From contig JACTVF010000033.1 of the NCBI GenBank assembly GCA_019695435.1, positions 1 through 13,154 of the forward strand: a stretch of DNA of 13,154 nt, read 5' to 3'. The DNA is from Methanoregulaceae archaeon. GTDB lineage: Archaea; Halobacteriota; Methanomicrobia; Methanomicrobiales; Methanospirillaceae. The notes under the pieces are model-generated. The model had not been told where the DNA came from. It made no database searches and worked only from the letters and a program-made list of their open reading frames with translations. Below, piece by piece: positions 11,033 to 13,154 of the stretch (position 1 is its first letter; each line of letters opens with the position of its first letter). Position numbers and translations under genes: made by a program.

Positions 11033-12103
11033 TTAAAAGAAATTATAATTTGTACAATCTTTTTGAATTACTTGTTCGAATATTTCATTCACATGACCAA
11101 AAGTACATCTTGGGCATCTTCGTGGGTCAATAAGTCTATGAATCATTTTATGTTCTTTACTACCCCATAATTCTTTCATATCCTTAATATTACCAAGTTC
11201 AACTGTAGCATCACCTCTCCTATCACAACATAATGTTACTGTTCCATCAGGAGAAATAGCACAGGTTGTATAGCAAGTCCAACATTTCTTGAATGTTAAT
11301 TGGGTCTTCCATTCATCAGAAAATTTTTGTACAACACCAAAGATTTTAAAATTATCATCTTCAAAATCATCTCTTGCCTTATCCAACTGAAGATTTACAC
11401 TTGCTCTAATTTCTGCATCATAATTATAAGACCGTTCATTTTCAAACCACGGTGGAGCGGCAGGACGAAGATGAAACTGTTCACAACCTAAATCTTTAGC
11501 AATCTTGCAAGCTTCATAAACTTCATGAAAGTTGCTCGGCAACAAAAGATATTTATATGTAATTTCTAATCCTTTTCCAGTTACTTTCCTAATATTATCA
11601 AAAATATTTTCAATTGTATATCTATCTGTTCCTTTTACCTTTTGCCAAGTTTCTGTAGTTGCGGCATCTACCGAAATTCCTGCATAAGTTAATTTTAGTA
11701 ATGTTTCAACATCTTCCCCTAAATGTGTTCCATTAGTAACAAGGGCTGATTGAATTTTATTCTTATGTAATTCATTTATAAGATAATATGTATTCTTATT
11801 CATCAATGGTTCACCACCACCACCGACACAAGCACTTTTTGTTTTCCAATATACAAGCATATCAATTATTGTATCTATCCGTTCTTTATCCATAACAGTA
11901 TGTTTATTTCTAAGAATTTCAGCTGCATTGCAATGATGACATCGAAGATTACATACTCCACAAGGGTCTATACTTACAAAAAGAGGAAAAGGTATTCTAT
12001 CTTCTTCAATAATTGGTTTCCAATAAGGAACATGAACCAATGCCTTTGCACCGTTGAAACTATTCCATTTTGACTTCCATTGCCTTAACATATCTTTACT
12101 CAT
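11033..12103 (-). CDS. radical SAM enzyme with SPASM domain
   Basis: A 356-residue protein. SIDPCGVCNLRCHHC holds the CxxxCxxC [4Fe-4S]/AdoMet motif at C51, C55 and C58. GGGGEP at 94-99 is the AdoMet-binding 'GGEP' segment, and LVTNGTHL at 121-128 and GISVDA at 142-147 are the usual following strands. The C-terminal region has C274, C277, C281, C292, C293, C330 and C333 in SPASM order (CWTC..C ... DGTVTLCC ... RRCPRC), giving auxiliary Fe-S clusters. SPASM enzymes modify peptides, proteins or sugars; the substrate cannot be read here. AGGAG lies five bases before ATG 12103. Its place between glycosyltransferases suggests a sugar or surface-glycan substrate, which is inference. Confidence 0.88.
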   Translation of the reverse strand: MSKDMLRQWKSKWNSFNGAKALVHVPYWKPIIEEDRIPFPLFVSIDPCGVCNLRCHHCNAAEILRNKHTVMDKERIDTIIDMLVYWKTKSACVGGGGEPLMNKNTYYLINELHKNKIQSALVTNGTHLGEDVETLLKLTYAGISVDAATTETWQKVKGTDRYTIENIFDNIRKVTGKGLEITYKYLLLPSNFHEVYEACKIAKDLGCEQFHLRPAAPPWFENERSYNYDAEIRASVNLQLDKARDDFEDDNFKIFGVVQKFSDEWKTQLTFKKCWTCYTTCAISPDGTVTLCCDRRGDATVELGNIKDMKELWGSKEHKMIHRLIDPRRCPRCTFGHVNEIFEQVIQKDCTNYNFF

Positions 12104-12111
12104 GTTGTCTC

Positions 12112-13020
12112 CTAATTAAAATATGATTGATATACTGCATATGTTTCCATTATACTACTATATTTATCTAAAGTTTTATTTAAAAATTTTGTAGTATTAT
12201 TATAACCATAAACTTCTAAATTAAAATCATCTAACAAATCATGTTCATTTCTCTTTTGATATACTGAAGGTCTTGAATATACAATATAAGGATTATCACT
12301 TTTATAAGTCATTTGTAATAGATAAGAACCCCAAATATCATCTACTCTGCCTACACCTGAAATAAGCATAAAATATTTAATTAAATCTCTTGATATAAAA
12401 GTATTTTGACTATCGAAAGGAGATATTTTATTTGTACAAAAAGGCCAATCAATTCTTAATTTTATATCCGAAATATCAAATATCATTCTTTCTAAAGCAT
12501 CAACATCAGGGTTTCCATCCCATAAATCTACTTGTATAAGAGGTTTTATCTTTATACCATCTTCACTATAATAAGCATTTCTTTTTCCTACATCGGTTAT
12601 AGGATAACCTCTATGCCATAAATGAGGATGGTCTGTTACAAATAATGGGTCAAATACTTTATTCGATGTTGTCCAATAATCAAGAGTTACTTCTTTTCCT
12701 ATCATCATATTTTGACCCCAAAAATCATAGGGTATATTATCATCATCTGTTAAAGCAATAATATCTGCACCTCTATTATATGCTTCAATGAAACCTAAAT
12801 TCCTTCTAACAGAAGTATTCCAACCTATAATTTTTGATATTTTAGGATACAATGATTCTTGTAATTTAGGAGAGAAATAACTGCATCTAATATTTTTGTA
12901 TGAATCATGAGGAGTTTTTAAATCACCAACAATAATTAATTCCCAATCTTTCATTTCTGAAAATTTAATAATTGCCTCAGTAGGTTCATTTATAGTTGTT
13001 ATAACAATATATTTCTTCAC
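12112..13020 (-). CDS. STELLO/DUF288-like glycosyltransferase
   Basis: A 302-residue protein. YIVITTINEPTEAIIKF and DWELIIVGDLKTP form the N-terminal GT-A type strands, and IIGWNTSVRRNLGFIEAYNRGA precedes IALTDDDNIP, where D92-D93-D94 would bind metal and nucleotide sugar. This order (TTI-x-PT ... VGD-x-KTP ... W-N-x-x-x-R+N-x-G ... TDDDN) matches STELLO/DUF288 proteins and is related to GT75 self-glycosylating mutases. The start is GTG 13020, with GGAGG five bases upstream; it overlaps the stop of the upstream ORF. No signal peptide or membrane segment, unlike plant STELLO proteins. Donor and acceptor unknown. Confidence 0.75.
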   Translation of the reverse strand: MKKYIVITTINEPTEAIIKFSEMKDWELIIVGDLKTPHDSYKNIRCSYFSPKLQESLYPKISKIIGWNTSVRRNLGFIEAYNRGADIIALTDDDNIPYDFWGQNMMIGKEVTLDYWTTSNKVFDPLFVTDHPHLWHRGYPITDVGKRNAYYSEDGIKIKPLIQVDLWDGNPDVDALERMIFDISDIKLRIDWPFCTNKISPFDSQNTFISRDLIKYFMLISGVGRVDDIWGSYLLQMTYKSDNPYIVYSRPSVYQKRNEHDLLDDFNLEVYGYNNTTKFLNKTLDKYSSIMETYAVYQSYFN

Positions 13021-13154
13021 TAAATCCTCCCGATAAATTTTATTACTTCATCCATTGTATTTAAAAATTCAGTTCTATCTTTTGGATGTGGATAGCAAGG
13101 TTTAAGACCTCTTCCATGAAAACCACAAAATGCTCTTGGTTTTCCTATGTTACT
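13020..13154 (-). CDS. C-terminal fragment of an unrecognised protein, cut by window edge
   Basis: Forty-four codons are open from the window edge to TAG at 13022-13020, whose G is shared with the GTG start of the glycosyltransferase. The visible end reads KPRAFCGFHGRGLKPCYPHP, then KDRTEFLNTMDEVIKFIGRI. No family is recognised from this tail. The start-stop overlap says it is co-transcribed and coupled with the glycan genes that follow. Confidence 0.55.
   Translation of the reverse strand, partial: SNIGKPRAFCGFHGRGLKPCYPHPKDRTEFLNTMDEVIKFIGRI

Noticed and set aside
10749..11491. Rightward ORFs at 10749-10931 and 11300-11491
   Set aside because: They are antisense to the leftward microproteins and the radical SAM gene; no SD, low-complexity composition.
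1..13154. CRISPR array, IS element or integrase/att site
   Set aside because: No spaced direct repeats, transposase-like or recombinase-like products, or tRNA-end duplications were found on reading both strands.

Overview
The window is strongly AT-rich, gene-dense DNA that reads as part of a tailed bacteriophage genome of the T4-like (large myovirus) kind. The evidence is a UvsW-type helicase, a UvsY-like recombination mediator, a dCMP deaminase, a cluster of eight tRNA genes all with encoded CCA ends, many overlapping or abutting small genes with GGAG-type ribosome binding sites, and several phage-typical unknowns. No host gene, integrase, IS element or CRISPR array is visible. The host cannot be named from this sequence.

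Layout. Bases 1-2192 are transcribed leftward. They hold a partial HAD-type phosphatase, an HExxH metallopeptidase-like protein, a small frame-broken ORF behind a near-consensus promoter, a DEDDy exonuclease with a C-terminal zinc ribbon (with its own promoter), and a small protein of unknown function. A strong promoter at 2202-2230 starts a long rightward block (2265-8817). It contains two zinc-ribbon microproteins, a Cys-rich protein, the UvsY-like protein, an unknown, and a tRNA cluster (reading Phe, Tyr, Pro, Trp, Ile, Thr, His, Ser by anticodon) with two small ORFs interleaved. It continues with dCMP deaminase, a 50-residue unknown, the UvsW-like helicase, a start-less ORF, an unknown, a DUF5675-like protein, a frame-broken holin-like membrane protein, S-adenosylmethionine decarboxylase (SpeD), an unknown and a beta-rich protein. 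Bases 8814-13154 are leftward again: a coiled-coil protein, a glycosyltransferase, a DUF6165-like protein, two microproteins, a radical SAM/SPASM enzyme, a second (STELLO/DUF288-like) glycosyltransferase and a partial ORF. The two blocks meet with stop codons sharing TTAA.

How the parts fit. UvsY-like, UvsW-like and the exonuclease make a recombination/replication group. dCMP deaminase feeds dTTP supply. SpeD is an auxiliary metabolic gene that points to polyamine metabolism. The right-hand block looks like a sugar-transfer/glycan-modifying module with a radical SAM enzyme inside it.

The most unusual signals are in the tRNA cluster. The first tRNA has a Glu-like body but a GAA anticodon whose loop is the exact reverse complement of a Glu-type loop. 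tRNA-Pro and tRNA-Thr carry C33 in place of the near-invariant U33. tRNA-His has no encoded G-1. Three small ORFs also show frame or start defects that one added base would repair. One of them has a hairpin bracketed by matching GGA codons, which recalls translational bypassing, although a base error is the simpler explanation.
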